In this document: in pieces, positions 48,934 to 57,817 of the stretch
How the letters are laid out: every line of letters starts with the position of its first letter
Position numbering within the stretch: position 1 is the first letter of the stretch
Assembly: GCF_003056725.1 (NCBI RefSeq)
Contig: NZ_QBKZ01000014.1
Span: forward strand, 1 to 64,000
Direction: 5' to 3'
Length of the DNA stretch: 64,000 bases
Origin: Mangrovicoccus ximenensis
GTDB lineage: Bacteria; Pseudomonadota; Alphaproteobacteria; Rhodobacterales; Rhodobacteraceae
Notes under the pieces: generated by a model
The model's database searches: none
What the model saw: only the letters and a program-made list of their open reading frames with translations
Told to the model about the DNA's origin: nothing
Position numbers and translations under genes: made by a program

Positions 48934-49104
48934 GACGCGAACTGCTGGTCGCTCTCAAGGCCCGGGGCTTGGCGGCCGCTCCGGAACTGGCCGTGGGAGA
49001 CGGTGCCTTGGGGTTCTGGAAAGCGATGGACGAAGTCTTTCCCGGCACCCGTCATCAACGCTGCTGGTTTCACAATATATCGAACGTGCTCAATCACTTC
49101 CCCA

Positions 49105-49178
49105 AATCCGGGCAGCCCGCCGCGGCCGCAGATCTGCGCAACATCTCGCATGCGGGCGACGACATCGCGAGGGATGGC
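49105..49178 (-). pseudogene. prophage peptidoglycan-binding protein, copy 1, N-terminal stub
   Basis: MIAIPRDVVARMRDVAQIC corresponds to the first about 20 residues of the gene at 50,352 (MIPIPREVVAWAQRQL). The remainder is replaced by the IS256 element, so this copy was destroyed by that insertion. Confidence 0.55.
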
Positions 49179-49180
49179 GA

Positions 49181-49462
49181 TCATTTGAGCAGCCCCCGGG
49201 CCAGCGCGCCGAGCTTCTCGCGCACAGGCAGCGAGGTGGCGGCGGTCAGCAGCGCGCCCTGCACCTCGGCGTCGGCCAGCCGGATCGCGCGCTTCGGATT
49301 GGCCCGCTCGCGCAGGGCGAGACCGGCCAGGATGACCGAGACGCCCTGCGCGGCCAGGTCGGCATAGTCGGCGTCGATTTCGAGGCCGAAGGCGGAGGAC
49401 AGGGCAGCGCAAAGCAGCAGCCAGCTGCTCCGCGCCTTCCAGAAGGCGAGAGGTTCAAGCAT
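49181..49462 (-). CDS. prophage holin-like protein, copy 1
   Basis: 93 residues with one or two hydrophobic segments near the N-terminus (SSWLLLCAALSSAFGL; GVSVILAGLALRERA) and a basic tail. It nearly duplicates the gene at 50,630-50,349 (four or five differences). Position between a coiled-coil membrane protein and a peptidoglycan-binding protein fits a lysis cassette; the holin assignment is by context. Confidence 0.55.
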   Translation of the reverse strand: MLEPLAFWKARSSWLLLCAALSSAFGLEIDADYADLAAQGVSVILAGLALRERANPKRAIRLADAEVQGALLTAATSLPVREKLGALARGLLK

Positions 49463-49486
49463 CGGAATTCTCCGTTTGGATATGGG

Positions 49487-49807
49487 TCAGTTGCCGTCCG
49501 AGAGGCCTTTGCGGACCTCGCGCAGCTCGATCAGGATGGCGGCCAGGGTCTGGTCCATGCCGTCGAGCCGCTGGGTGACGCGGGCAATCGTCAGCTGCCC
49601 GGCCTGCAGCCCGGCCCGCAGCTCGCGGACATCGGTGTTCGTGACCGCGATCGCCAGCTCGAGCCGCTCGATGTCGGCCGCATTGCGCGCGGTCTGCTCG
49701 CTGGTCTGCACCGCGAAGACGATGCCCGCCGCCAGCATGCCAACCAGTGTCAGGATCGGCACCGTGCCGTTCAGCCGGAGCCCGCCCTCGTCGTTGCGTT
49801 CGATCAT
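49487..49807 (-). CDS. prophage membrane-anchored coiled-coil protein, copy 1
   Basis: 106 residues from MIERNDEGG: one transmembrane helix (VPILTLVGMLAAGIVFAVQT) followed by a long heptad-like helix (ADIERLELAIAVTNTDVREL, QRLDGMDQTLAAILIELREV). The layout resembles XhlA/DUF2730-type lysis accessory proteins. Nearly identical to 50,980-50,654. Confidence 0.6.
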   Translation of the reverse strand: MIERNDEGGLRLNGTVPILTLVGMLAAGIVFAVQTSEQTARNAADIERLELAIAVTNTDVRELRAGLQAGQLTIARVTQRLDGMDQTLAAILIELREVRKGLSDGN

Positions 49808-49843
49808 GGCCAAGAGATCAGGCCTCCGTGGTTCAGGTGGTCA

Positions 49844-50035
49844 GAAAAACGGCCGGATCCGGATGAAGCCGTCGGCCCCGTGGCCGCCGCGCCAGTCGCT
49901 GTCGGAGCTGGCCGCCACCGCCCCGGCGCCGCCAGCGCCCGGGCTGTAGGCATCCCAGCCGTCCTGCTCCAGGAAGCGGAACGAAGTGCCAGGGAACAGG
50001 CCGCCGGGCGCGCCGCCATAGCCGGTCGGCGCTCG
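49844..50035 (-). pseudogene. prophage tail protein, C-terminal fragment
   Basis: YGGAPGGLFPGTSFRFLEQD followed by GWDAYSPGAGGAGA and DWRGGHGADGFIRI aligns with the end of the gene at 55,135-54,704 (GAPGAEFPGTMFRFVNQDGW). The front part is missing: it is joined at about 50,035 to the peptidoglycan-binding gene. Confidence 0.6.
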
Positions 50036-50352
50036 GGCTGCGCGGCGTCGACCAGGTCGCGCCAGCCCGGATGCACCGCGCCCATGACGATGCCGATGGC
50101 GTGCTCAGTCCGTGCCCCCCACCAGCCGTCCACTGGCCCCGGGTCGCGCCCGGCATCGCGCGCCTCGGCCTGCAGGAAGCAGGCCATCAACCGTTCGGCC
50201 GGCAGGTCGGGCCAGAAGTCCGGCAGGTCCGCCTCGCGGCCATAGGCCCAGCCCATCAGCGCGCCATGGGTGTCCGGGCCGATCATCCCATCATCGGTCT
50301 CGCCGAGCTGGCGCTGCGCCCAGGCGACGACTTCGCGGGGGATCGGGATCAT
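50036..50352 (-). pseudogene. prophage peptidoglycan-binding protein, copy 2, 3'-truncated
   Basis: About 105 residues with two peptidoglycan-binding-like repeats (DDGMIGPDTHGALMGWAYG; GPVDGWWGARTEHAIGIVM). A lysis or cell-wall attachment role is likely; no catalytic residues are identifiable. The end is replaced by the tail-protein fragment at about 50,035. ATGA overlap with the holin-like gene. Confidence 0.6.
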
Positions 50353-50630
50353 TTCAGCAGCCCCCGCGCCAGCGCGCCGAGCTTCTCGCGCACCGGCAGC
50401 GAGGTGGCGGCGGTCAGCAGCGCGCCCTGCACCTCGGCGTCGGTCAGCCGGATCGCGCGCTTCGGATTGGCCCGCTCGCGCAGGGCGAGACCGGCCAGGA
50501 TGACCGAGACGCCCTGCGCGGCCAGGTCGGCATAGGCGGCGTCGATTTCGAGGCCGAAGGCGGAGGAAAGGGCAGCGAAAAGCAGCAGCCAGCTGCTCCG
50601 CGCCTTCCAGAAGGCGAGAGGTTCAAGCAT
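50349..50630 (-). CDS. prophage holin-like protein, copy 2
   Basis: 93 residues, the second copy of the gene at 49,462-49,181. It overlaps the peptidoglycan-binding gene by ATGA and follows the coiled-coil membrane protein by about 23 bases, the likely original lysis cassette order. Confidence 0.6.
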   Translation of the reverse strand: MLEPLAFWKARSSWLLLFAALSSAFGLEIDAAYADLAAQGVSVILAGLALRERANPKRAIRLTDAEVQGALLTAATSLPVREKLGALARGLLK

Positions 50631-50653
50631 CGGAAATCTCCGTTGGATGTGGG

Positions 50654-50980
50654 TCAGTTGCCGTCCGAGAGGCCTTTGCGGACCTCGCGCAGCTCGATCA
50701 GGATGGCGGCCAGGGTCTGGTCCATGCCGTCGAGCCGCTGGGTTACGCGGGCAATCGTCAGCTGCCCGGCCTGGAGGGCCGCCCGCAGCTCGCGGACATC
50801 GGTGTTCGTGACCGCGATCGCCAGCTCCAGCCGCTCGATATCGGCGGCATTGCGCGCAGTCTGCTCGCTGGTCTGCACCGCGAAGACGATGCCCGCCGCC
50901 AGCATGCCGACCAGGGTCAGGATCGGCAGCGTGCCGTTCAGCCGGAGCCCGCCCTCGTCGTTGCGTTCGATCATGGCCAT
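50654..50980 (-). CDS. prophage membrane-anchored coiled-coil protein, copy 2
   Basis: 108 residues, the same as copy 1 except a few residues and an extra Met-Ala at the start. It begins four bases after the tail-fibre gene stop, which anchors this copy as the ancestral position. Confidence 0.65.
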   Translation of the reverse strand: MAMIERNDEGGLRLNGTLPILTLVGMLAAGIVFAVQTSEQTARNAADIERLELAIAVTNTDVRELRAALQAGQLTIARVTQRLDGMDQTLAAILIELREVRKGLSDGN

Positions 50981-50983
50981 GGC

Positions 50984-53641
50984 TCAGACCACGTCGACCA
51001 GGAACGTCCCGAGCGGGTTGCCCGCCCAGTCGTGGAACTCGTCGCGGTTGTAGTCCCGGATCCAGAGCCCGCCGCGCGCGCCCGGCGCCCAGCCATAGGG
51101 GCCGCCGATCTGGCACCCGGCCAGGTCGGTCTCGCTGGTCACATAGAGCAGACCGCCATCCAGGTAGCAGGAGGTCAGCGGGATCGGCTCGGCCGCCGGA
51201 TCAGCGCCCCCCGCCAGCGCGTAGAGACCGCAGGGCTGCGGCCCATGGACGACCGGCAGCGGGCAGTAGACCGGCCCGCCGGAGACGGAGAGGCGCACCG
51301 TCGTCGCGTCGATGCGCGTCGCCGCCGTGACCACCGGGCCGGTTGCATTGGACTGCCCCAGCGCCGCATTGGCCCAGATCAGCGCCTGGCGCGCGCCGCG
51401 GATCGCATAGGCCTTGCCCATCCAATGGATGTCCTGCTGGCGGCGCGGCAGGTCATAGGCCTCGGCGCCGCGGTGGCAGTAGCTCTCGGACTCGACAACG
51501 CGAAGATAGGCCACCCGCGCCGCATTGATGCCTGCCTGGCTCGTGACGTCGTGCGACCCGACGAAATTGCAGATGAACTGCATCGCCGGATAGGTGGCCC
51601 GGATGTAGCCGAACACCGCCAGGATCGTCGCCTGCATCTCGGCCGTGGTCAGCGCGCCGCTGTCGAGCGCCCCGGCGTCGCTTTCGCCCTGCGTCCAGAA
51701 GGTCCAGTCCGGCGCAAGCCCGGAGGCCGCCGCGGCGGCCGCGACCTCCGCCATGTAGGTGTCGAGCACCGGGCCGGGCCCGCCCGTCCCTCCATTGGCC
51801 CCGACATCCCACCAATATGCCGTCGAGCCGCCTGTGACCGAGCGGCGGTCGATGGCCGTTCCGCCGGTCGCGCCGTTGACGAATTGCACGCTGATGTCCT
51901 GGTTCGACGCCAGCTCCTTGGCCAGCCCGTAGCTGAAGCCGCCGATGCCGTATTCCTCCTCGTCGCGGAAGCCGTTCGACTGGCCGCCCAGGATGAACAT
52001 CCGGTCATGGCCAATCGTTTCCGCGCCATAGCTCGGCGCCGGACCAGCCTCCTGCACGAGGAAGCGATTGCCCGAGAAGTCCACCACCTTGAACAGGCTG
52101 TTGCCGCCCGCCCCGGCGGTGACGCTGCCGGATTGCACCCCGGCCGCCTCGCTGCGGCCGGCGAAATTGCGGCCTGCCCCGGCCAGGATCCTGTCGCCCG
52201 GATTTGCCAGGATGTAGCCCTCGGTGCCCGGCCGGACGTGCGACAGGTCCACGACGCCCGGCGCACCCGACAGGACCAGAGACGCCGGGCGCCATAGCGG
52301 CTGCCACTGGAACGGGCGCAGATTGCCGACCGCGAGCGGCGCATCGCTCTCCTGGTTGCCGGGCACCGGCAGGCCGACCTGCGCGATCTTACCGAGATCC
52401 GGATTCACCAGCGTCTCTGCCGACGCACCGCCCGTCTGCAGCGCCGCGACCGCACCTTGCAGCGCCTCGATATCGTCGAGCACCGCGTCCTCGGTGTCGT
52501 TGATCAGGCGGGAGACGCCGGTCCCCCAGCGCAGCGCGTAGATCCGACCCGCCTTCAGCGGGACGCGCAGCGGGGTGCCGTCGCGCGCGCCGATGCTGGT
52601 CGGATAGGCCGTGCCGCCGACCGTGACGGTCAGGGTCGGGTAGCTGGCGGAGCTGTCCGCATGCGGGATGAAGAAGACGAGCTGGTTGCCCTCCGGCGCA
52701 AGCGTCGACGTCAGGGTGTAGGCAGACGAGGTGCCGCCGGTCGTGGCCGAGTAGGACAGGACGGAGCGGCGGGCGAGATCGTTCACGGCCGCCTGGCGCG
52801 CGGAGGTTTCCGCAGCCACCGCGGCCTGCACCCCGTCGATCGCGGACCGCGCGCCGTTGCCCGGCTCGTAAACCCGGCTGGTGCCGGTGCCGAGGTCGAT
52901 CTCGTAGCGCACATTCGCCAGGATGCCGAAGGGAATCTGGCCGCCGTTCGGACCGATCAGCTGCGTCGTGATCGTGCCGGCGCCATCGGTGATGACCAGA
53001 ACGGGCACGGAGACGGTGCTGGCCGCATGGAACACCAGCGAGACGAGCTGCGTCCCCTGCGGCATCTTCGAGACCGTGATGCCGTAGCGCTCGCCCGAGG
53101 CATAGCCCGGCACGTCGGCGGTCGTGCCGAGGCGGATCCGGCCCTCGACACCCCGCGCGAACAGCACGCTTTTCGCGTCGGAGACCCGGCTCCAGCGCCC
53201 CATCGAAGAGATCCAGCGGTACTGCCCGGCATTCGGCACGGACGCGCCGTCATAACCGGTTCCCGAGGCCTGCTGGTGCGAGCCGGTGTCGGTCGGCTCG
53301 ACCGAGGCCGCCTCGCCGTCGACGGTTCCGGCCAGCGTCAGCAGGTTCGCCCAGCTCGGTGCGATGCGGGACACGTCCTGCGCATTGAGCGCATAGCCCT
53401 CCGCCTGGCCGCGGGCCGCCTCGGCAGCCCCCTGCGCGGCTTCTGCCGCGCCCCTGGCCGTCTCGGCCCCGGCAAGGATGCCCTGCGCCTCCTCCGTCAG
53501 CGCTGGATTGACGATCTGCTCGTAGAGCTCGTCATCGGTGATTCCGGGCAGCCCCTTGGCTGCCCGCTTGACGTTCACCAGCTCGGTGACGCCCTGCCCC
53601 GGGTCACCCTTCTGCCCGCCGCCGAAGCGCATGTCGGTCAT
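50984..53641 (-). CDS. prophage tail fibre with SGNH/sialate esterase-like domain
   Basis: 885 residues. The first about 40 residues look like a tail-attachment region, followed by an Ala/Glu-rich coiled coil (AETARGAAEAAQGAAEAARG) and beta-rich repeats in the middle. The C-terminal half has an SGNH-type hydrolase (MFILGGQSNGFRDEEEYG with the catalytic Ser, WTQGESDAG, and DIHWMGKAYAIRGARQAL with the His). It probably deacetylates or degrades surface glycans on the host. Its ATG overlaps the previous stop (ATGA). Confidence 0.8.
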   Translation of the reverse strand: MTDMRFGGGQKGDPGQGVTELVNVKRAAKGLPGITDDELYEQIVNPALTEEAQGILAGAETARGAAEAAQGAAEAARGQAEGYALNAQDVSRIAPSWANLLTLAGTVDGEAASVEPTDTGSHQQASGTGYDGASVPNAGQYRWISSMGRWSRVSDAKSVLFARGVEGRIRLGTTADVPGYASGERYGITVSKMPQGTQLVSLVFHAASTVSVPVLVITDGAGTITTQLIGPNGGQIPFGILANVRYEIDLGTGTSRVYEPGNGARSAIDGVQAAVAAETSARQAAVNDLARRSVLSYSATTGGTSSAYTLTSTLAPEGNQLVFFIPHADSSASYPTLTVTVGGTAYPTSIGARDGTPLRVPLKAGRIYALRWGTGVSRLINDTEDAVLDDIEALQGAVAALQTGGASAETLVNPDLGKIAQVGLPVPGNQESDAPLAVGNLRPFQWQPLWRPASLVLSGAPGVVDLSHVRPGTEGYILANPGDRILAGAGRNFAGRSEAAGVQSGSVTAGAGGNSLFKVVDFSGNRFLVQEAGPAPSYGAETIGHDRMFILGGQSNGFRDEEEYGIGGFSYGLAKELASNQDISVQFVNGATGGTAIDRRSVTGGSTAYWWDVGANGGTGGPGPVLDTYMAEVAAAAAASGLAPDWTFWTQGESDAGALDSGALTTAEMQATILAVFGYIRATYPAMQFICNFVGSHDVTSQAGINAARVAYLRVVESESYCHRGAEAYDLPRRQQDIHWMGKAYAIRGARQALIWANAALGQSNATGPVVTAATRIDATTVRLSVSGGPVYCPLPVVHGPQPCGLYALAGGADPAAEPIPLTSCYLDGGLLYVTSETDLAGCQIGGPYGWAPGARGGLWIRDYNRDEFHDWAGNPLGTFLVDVV

Positions 53642-53922
53642 GCCGCATCCCTCACGAAGAAATGGATTGGATCGGCCAGGGCCACCGAGGCCCCGTCCGT
53701 GGAGGTGACGACCGAGATCATCACCCCGAGCGGCCACCCTGCGGTGACCTCGGGCGCGAAGCGGAACTCCCAGAGATCAGACACGCTGTCCGTCACCTCT
53801 GCAGTCCAGCTCCGGCCGGACCGCGGATCGGTGACGCTGCAGCTCGCCGTCCAGCCGGTCGGCACTTTCACGTCCGACAGCAGCCAGTCCGTGCCGCGGT
53901 ACTGCGTCGGCATGCCCGCCAT
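53638..53922 (-). CDS. prophage tail-associated small protein
   Basis: 94 residues with beta-rich character (DWLLSDVKVPTGWTASCSVT, WEFRFAPEVTAGWPLGVMIS). It lies between the collar or tail protein and the tail fibre in one operon and overlaps the fibre start. Likely a chaperone or structural adapter; family unrecognised. Confidence 0.6.
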   Translation of the reverse strand: MAGMPTQYRGTDWLLSDVKVPTGWTASCSVTDPRSGRSWTAEVTDSVSDLWEFRFAPEVTAGWPLGVMISVVTSTDGASVALADPIHFFVRDAA

Positions 53923-53931
53923 CGGCCCGCC

Positions 53932-54690
53932 TCAGGCTGCCGGGCCGCGCGCGGTGATGTGGATCACCGGCGTCGACGGCGTGGCGCTCGCATTGAGGCG
54001 CACCGAGCGAAGGCCGGTATAGCCCGTCGCCGTCACGCTGGAGACCTGGGCGCCATGCGGAATGTCAGAGGCGTCGGCGACGGCAAACGAAATCGTCGGC
54101 GGCTCCGCGAAGGGCCGCGCCCAGGACGCCCCCTGCGGCGCCGAGCGGTAGGGGTTCGCGTGGTCGCCGATCCCCGCTGCCAGAGGGTTGCCGATCACCA
54201 CCTGCCTGGTGCAGACCAGCATGCCATCCTCGAAGAGATGCCAGGAACTGCTCTCGTTGAACTGGCTCGAGATGTCCGTCTTCTTGAGCGTGGCCGCGTC
54301 GAGGGCATCGAACTGCGCTTCGGTCAGCAGGACATGGGGGCCGGTATTGGGCGGCAGCTGGCCGACGAGCATCACGTCGATCGTCGCGGCGCCAGAGGAC
54401 GGCACCAGCAGCGCGCCGATGGTTTCCCAGGCCTGCTTGCCGGTCGACCTGGTCTGGAATTCCTGCACCTCGTAATAGGTCGGGGCGCTGCCCTCGTCAT
54501 TCGGCCAGAGCTCGACCTCGACCAGCCCGGAGGCCGAGCTGGTGCCGGTGACATAGCCCGGCGGGTTGGTCACCAGGTTGCCGTCGCCGGTCAGGCCGAG
54601 CCCGCGCAGGATGAAGCGGTACGCGACGCCCTCGAGCGCGCCCGCGGGGCCGTTGACGGTGACCGTCACGGCGCGTGGCGTGATTGGCAT
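53932..54690 (-). CDS. prophage tail structural protein
   Basis: 252 residues; the N-terminal about 100 resemble immunoglobulin-like or carbohydrate-binding folds of tail proteins (ITPRAVTVTVNGPAGALEGV). LSEAQFDAL-type (VLLTEAQFDALDAATLKKTD) and a beta-rich C-terminal jelly-roll-like part follow. It is in line with the adjoining prophage tail genes. Exact family unknown. Confidence 0.6.
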   Translation of the reverse strand: MPITPRAVTVTVNGPAGALEGVAYRFILRGLGLTGDGNLVTNPPGYVTGTSSASGLVEVELWPNDEGSAPTYYEVQEFQTRSTGKQAWETIGALLVPSSGAATIDVMLVGQLPPNTGPHVLLTEAQFDALDAATLKKTDISSQFNESSSWHLFEDGMLVCTRQVVIGNPLAAGIGDHANPYRSAPQGASWARPFAEPPTISFAVADASDIPHGAQVSSVTATGYTGLRSVRLNASATPSTPVIHITARGPAA

Positions 54691-54703
54691 GGATGCCTCC
54701 TGT

Positions 54704-55135
54704 TCAGAAATAGGGGATGAGGATGATCAGCCCGGCCGCGCCATGGCCGCCGCGGTAATCGCTGTCGGAATTGATGGAGGATCCGCCCGCGCCGCCCGCG
54801 CCGGGGCTTTCGGCATCCCAGCCGTCCTGGTTCACGAAGCGGAACATCGTGCCCGGGAACTCGGCCCCCGGCGCACCGCCATGGGCGGTCGGCATCCAGT
54901 TGTAGTCGAGCACCCGCCCGGCCCCGCCGGCCTGGCCGCGCAGGTTCAGCGTGCCGCCCGGCTCCCCCGGAGCGGCGGCACCGCCCGGCGCCCGCTCCTC
55001 TTGCAATCCAAAGGCGATCGCGCCGGACACCGCGCTTCCCTTCCGCATGGGGTCCGCCAACCGTAGGGCAAGCGCGGACGCCCCCCGGGGCCGGCTCCGC
55101 CGCCAAGGCGCCCGGCTTGCGATCGTGATCCCCAT
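54704..55135 (-). CDS. prophage Gly-rich tail protein
   Basis: 143 residues. The C-terminal half (GGAPGAEFPGTMFRFVNQDG, ESPGAGGAGGSSINSDSDYR, GHGAAGLIILIPYF) is Gly-rich and repeats the motif of the fragment at 49,844-50,035. The first 45 residues have a different composition and the start at 55,135 is uncertain; a breakpoint to non-phage DNA may lie within 54,990-55,140. Confidence 0.5.
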   Translation of the reverse strand: MGITIASRAPWRRSRPRGASALALRLADPMRKGSAVSGAIAFGLQEERAPGGAAAPGEPGGTLNLRGQAGGAGRVLDYNWMPTAHGGAPGAEFPGTMFRFVNQDGWDAESPGAGGAGGSSINSDSDYRGGHGAAGLIILIPYF

Positions 55136-55235
55136 GGCGGCCGCACCTCCCGGAATTGCCAGACGCCCGCGGCGCGGCTAAGCTCGGGCATGGCTGGCGG
55201 AACGGCCTCCAGCCCGAATGTCTGCTGTCTGGCCA

Positions 55236-55793
55236 ATGCCCTATCTGTGGTTGAACGAAACAGGCTCTGCCCCCGAGATCTCGGGCGCGTCCTTCCTGGC
55301 GCGGGGCGAGCCGCCGCTGGCGCGGCTGGAACTCAAGGCGCATAGCTCGCTCTCCGCCCGCGGCTTCGTGCTGGTGATCGGCGCGATGTTCGCCTTCGCG
55401 CTGGTGCCGCTGCTGTCGGTGCTGGGCTCGCAGGTCTTCTGGGTGCTGCTGCCGTTCGTGATGGGGGCGCTGGGGCTCTTGTGGTGGGCGCTGAAGCATT
55501 CCTGGGCCGACAAGGATGTCCAGGAGGAGCTGTCGGTCTGGACCGACCGCATCCGGCTGCGCCACCGCCCGGCGCGCGGCCCCGAGAAAAGCTGGGAGGC
55601 CAATACCTACTGGGCGGCGGTCCACCTGCATCCCGCGCGCGGCGCGCACCGCAACTACATCACGCTGACCGGCGGCGAAGACGGGCGCGAGGTGGAGCTG
55701 GGCAGCTTCCTGACCGAGACCGAGCGCGCGCTGCTGCATCCCCAGCTGCGCCGCCTCCTCGACAGCGCCGCCGCCTCGAACCTGCCGCTCTGA
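55236..55793 (+). CDS. DUF2244 membrane protein
   Basis: 185 residues with two central helices (FVLVIGAMFAFALVPLLSVL; FWVLLPFVMGALGLLWWALK) and a conserved cytoplasmic part (ELSVWTDRIRLRHR, VELGSFLTETERALLHPQLR). DUF2244 proteins are small uncharacterised membrane proteins common in Alphaproteobacteria. I prefer the start MPYLWLNETG; an upstream ATG at 55,218 adds six residues, and neither has a strong ribosome-binding site. Confidence 0.8.
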   Translation: MPYLWLNETGSAPEISGASFLARGEPPLARLELKAHSSLSARGFVLVIGAMFAFALVPLLSVLGSQVFWVLLPFVMGALGLLWWALKHSWADKDVQEELSVWTDRIRLRHRPARGPEKSWEANTYWAAVHLHPARGAHRNYITLTGGEDGREVELGSFLTETERALLHPQLRRLLDSAAASNLPL

Positions 55794-55903
55794 GCCCGGC
55801 AAGGACATGGCGTCGCCGCGGCAGGTCCCGCTTTCCCGCCCGGCGAAAGCCCAGGCTACGGACTGCACAAATTGAGTTTCTTGAAAAACAGAGGCTTCCC
55901 GGC

Positions 55904-56290
55904 ATGACATCGCGCCTTCTGCGACCCTCGCGGTTGCGGACCTGCCCCCCCTTGGAAGCGCCGCTCGCCATCAGCCTGCGAGCCAATTGGGAAACGGGAC
56001 TTTCCGCCTGCGGATGGGCCCAGTACGACATGGTGCGGCTTTCCGACGAGGGCGGCACCCGCAGCGTGACCGATATCCGCGGCGGCGGCGCCTCCTGGAT
56101 CGGAAGCCTCCCGGCATGCCACCATGTCCGGGACGGACTCACGTCATGGCTCGCCGCGATGCCCTCGGGATGGACCTGCTGCCCGGACAGCTACGCTACC
56201 ATCCGGACCGGGCTGGACGTCACGATCCCGGCGGCCTCCTTCGATGCCGTCCCAAGGTCAGGACCCATTGAATTCCGTGGGTCCTCGTGA
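55904..56290 (+). CDS. hypothetical protein
   Basis: 128 residues with GC-rich codon use and several Trp/Cys (LSACGWAQYDMVRLSDEGGT, IRGGGASWIGSLPACHHVRD, MPSGWTCCPDSYATIRTGLD). No signal peptide or helices. It ends just before the left end of an IS5-type element, so the natural C-terminus may have been cut. Confidence 0.4.
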   Translation: MTSRLLRPSRLRTCPPLEAPLAISLRANWETGLSACGWAQYDMVRLSDEGGTRSVTDIRGGGASWIGSLPACHHVRDGLTSWLAAMPSGWTCCPDSYATIRTGLDVTIPAASFDAVPRSGPIEFRGSS

Positions 56291-56316
56291 TTGCGGACGT
56301 CCTCTCGAGGTGCATG

Positions 56317-56796
56317 ATGAAAGGCCTGGTCCGGCTGAGCGAGGCCCAGATGGACCGGATGCGTCCGTTTGCCGGGCAAGCAGTCCCCGGATTGTTTGCT
56401 GGTCCTCGAAGCTCCGCAAGTCCCACGGACGGCCGGGAGCCGCTGGTCGGCGCGGGCTCAGCGGCATAACCTTCATCAATTGCAACGGCTTGCGCTGGCG
56501 CGGCGCGCCCGCTGAGCATGCTCCGCACAGGTGAAGGGCACCGTGGCGCCGCGATAGCCCCGGAAACCCTCTGCAACCGTTAGCTCCCCGGAGCCGGATT
56601 TGCCCGCATCATGGACGGGCTGGCCTGCGAAGGCAGGGACACGGGGACCGTCATGATCGATGCGACCTTCCCCAGGTCCCGCCGGACAGCGTCCGGCCTC
56701 AGGGTCAAAAGGGGGCGCGGACGGCTGATCGGGCTGGCCAGGGGCGGCATGGACTCGAAGCTGCATGCCGACACCGGTCCTTTGGGGCGTACGATC
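56317..56796 (+). mobile_element. IS5-family (OrfA-type) pseudogene, host of a nested IS
   Basis: MKGLVRLSEAQMDRMRPF, then after a hairpin insert KSHGRP, GLSGITFINCNGLRW and APAEHAPH; after a deletion MIDATFPRSRRTASGLRVKR, GRLIGLARGGMDSKLHADTG. This is the two-frame IS5 transposase with the family 2 insert at 56,371-56,411 (arms CAAGCAGTCC/GGATTGTTTG). It is broken at 56,797 by a second IS5-type element. Confidence 0.75.
56371..56411 (+). repeat. family 2 hairpin insert in an IS5 OrfA
   Basis: GCCGGG, arms CAAGCAGTCC and GGATTGTTTG around CCC-type centre, then CTGGTCCTCGAAG. It splits MRPFF from PKSHGRP of the IS5 transposase. Confidence 0.7.
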
Positions 56797-57143
56797 GGCC
56801 TTGTTGCACAAAGACGGTCCGGGATTCACATCGTGAATCCAATGTAGTCGCGGGCTGGCATGAGCAGACCGGCGAAACCGGCCCGCAAGACCGTCAACCG
56901 GCATGGCTGCGAGCCGCTGCGCGCCAGCGGTCCGGGCGCCACGGCGAGCGAGGCTCTGAAGCAGCGCGGATCGCTGACCGTCTGCTCCGATCCCTCGATG
57001 CAATGGGATGCGGCGCTGTCCGGGCGCCGCGGCCGCCAGCAAGCGTACAGCGACCCCGCGATCCAGGCCTGCCTCACCCTCAAGATCCTCCTCGGGCTCC
57101 CGCTCCGCCCTGGCGTGCCATTGGCCGCCATTTGTCCGAGTGA

Positions 57144-57185
57144 GTTGCCCATCGCGGCGCCCCCGGTCCGAGCCCGATGGGCGAC
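57144..57185 (+). repeat. 42-bp family 1 hairpin insert
   Basis: Arms GCCCATCG and CGATGGGC with GTT/GAC outer bases, core GCGCCCCCGGTCCGAGC. It is the reverse complement type of the inner elements at 24,656-24,697 and 24,895-24,936, at a different place in the same transposase family. Confidence 0.75.
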
Positions 57186-57785
57186 CGCGCTCGGCTTCAT
57201 GGCGAGCCGGCTGGAGCTGTCCGGGCTCTGCTGGGACGTTCCGGACTTCAGCATCCTGTCCCGTCGGCAGAGCAAGACGGGACCGTGGCGCCAGTGGCGC
57301 CGCGAAAGCGCGCAGCACGGCACAGGCGCAAGCATGGCGGCTCGAAGCGGCGCATTCGCGGTGCCGCTTGGACCCCGGCGGACGAGGAGATCTCCACCGT
57401 CACGGCCGGGTTGCCAGCGGATGCGCCGCCGGTTCGAGCACCGCTGGCGACGCCTGCGACACCCGCGCCTCCCACGACGCCGTCGCCGCACGTGGTGCGG
57501 CAGCGGGTCGTCGGGCAAAAGGTCCCCCGGACCTTTTGTTGAACCTCCTCGCTTCCGCCCCGCCGCAACGCGCGGCCATGGAAGCCGGACACGGCCGGAG
57601 CTAGGACGCGCAACGAGATCCTGCGCGCGTCAAGGCACCTCGGCCGGGCACTCTGGCGGAACTGGAGCGGGTACCACCGCCGGAGCCGAGTGGGAACGAA
57701 GATGAACTGCGTGAAGCTGCTCGGGCAGCGGCTGATGTCGCGCGACTTCGACCGCCAGGTGGCCGAGGTCCAGATCCGCGCTTTC

Positions 57786-57817
57786 GCGGCTACGCTTGAA
57801 CCAATGGCGCTTGCCGC
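57786..57817 (-). repeat. family 1 hairpin insert near the transposase C-terminus
   Basis: In reverse orientation: arms GCGGC and GCCGC around AAGCGCCATTGGTTCAAGC. It separates EVQIRA from NRFTAIG. Confidence 0.7.

Larger units (their letters stand above)
48088..49105 (+). mobile_element. IS256-family transposase pseudogene with two hairpin inserts
   Basis: DPLTEIAREGARQMLAAALK at the start, LLPVLYLRGVSTG, FQEALGALPGTDAPNLSPGA, RRHVCIWADGIYLQARMEP, GKKELVGFQVGVRESAQS, RELLVALKARGLA and GFWKAMDEVFPGTRHQRCWF follow an IS256 (mutator-type) transposase. A family 1 hairpin (48,578-48,610, arms GGACA/TGTCC) and a second hairpin (48,893-48,933, arms GGGGTTTGC/GCAAACCCC) shift the frame. The C-terminus is lost at about 49,105 inside a prophage gene. 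Confidence 0.8.
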
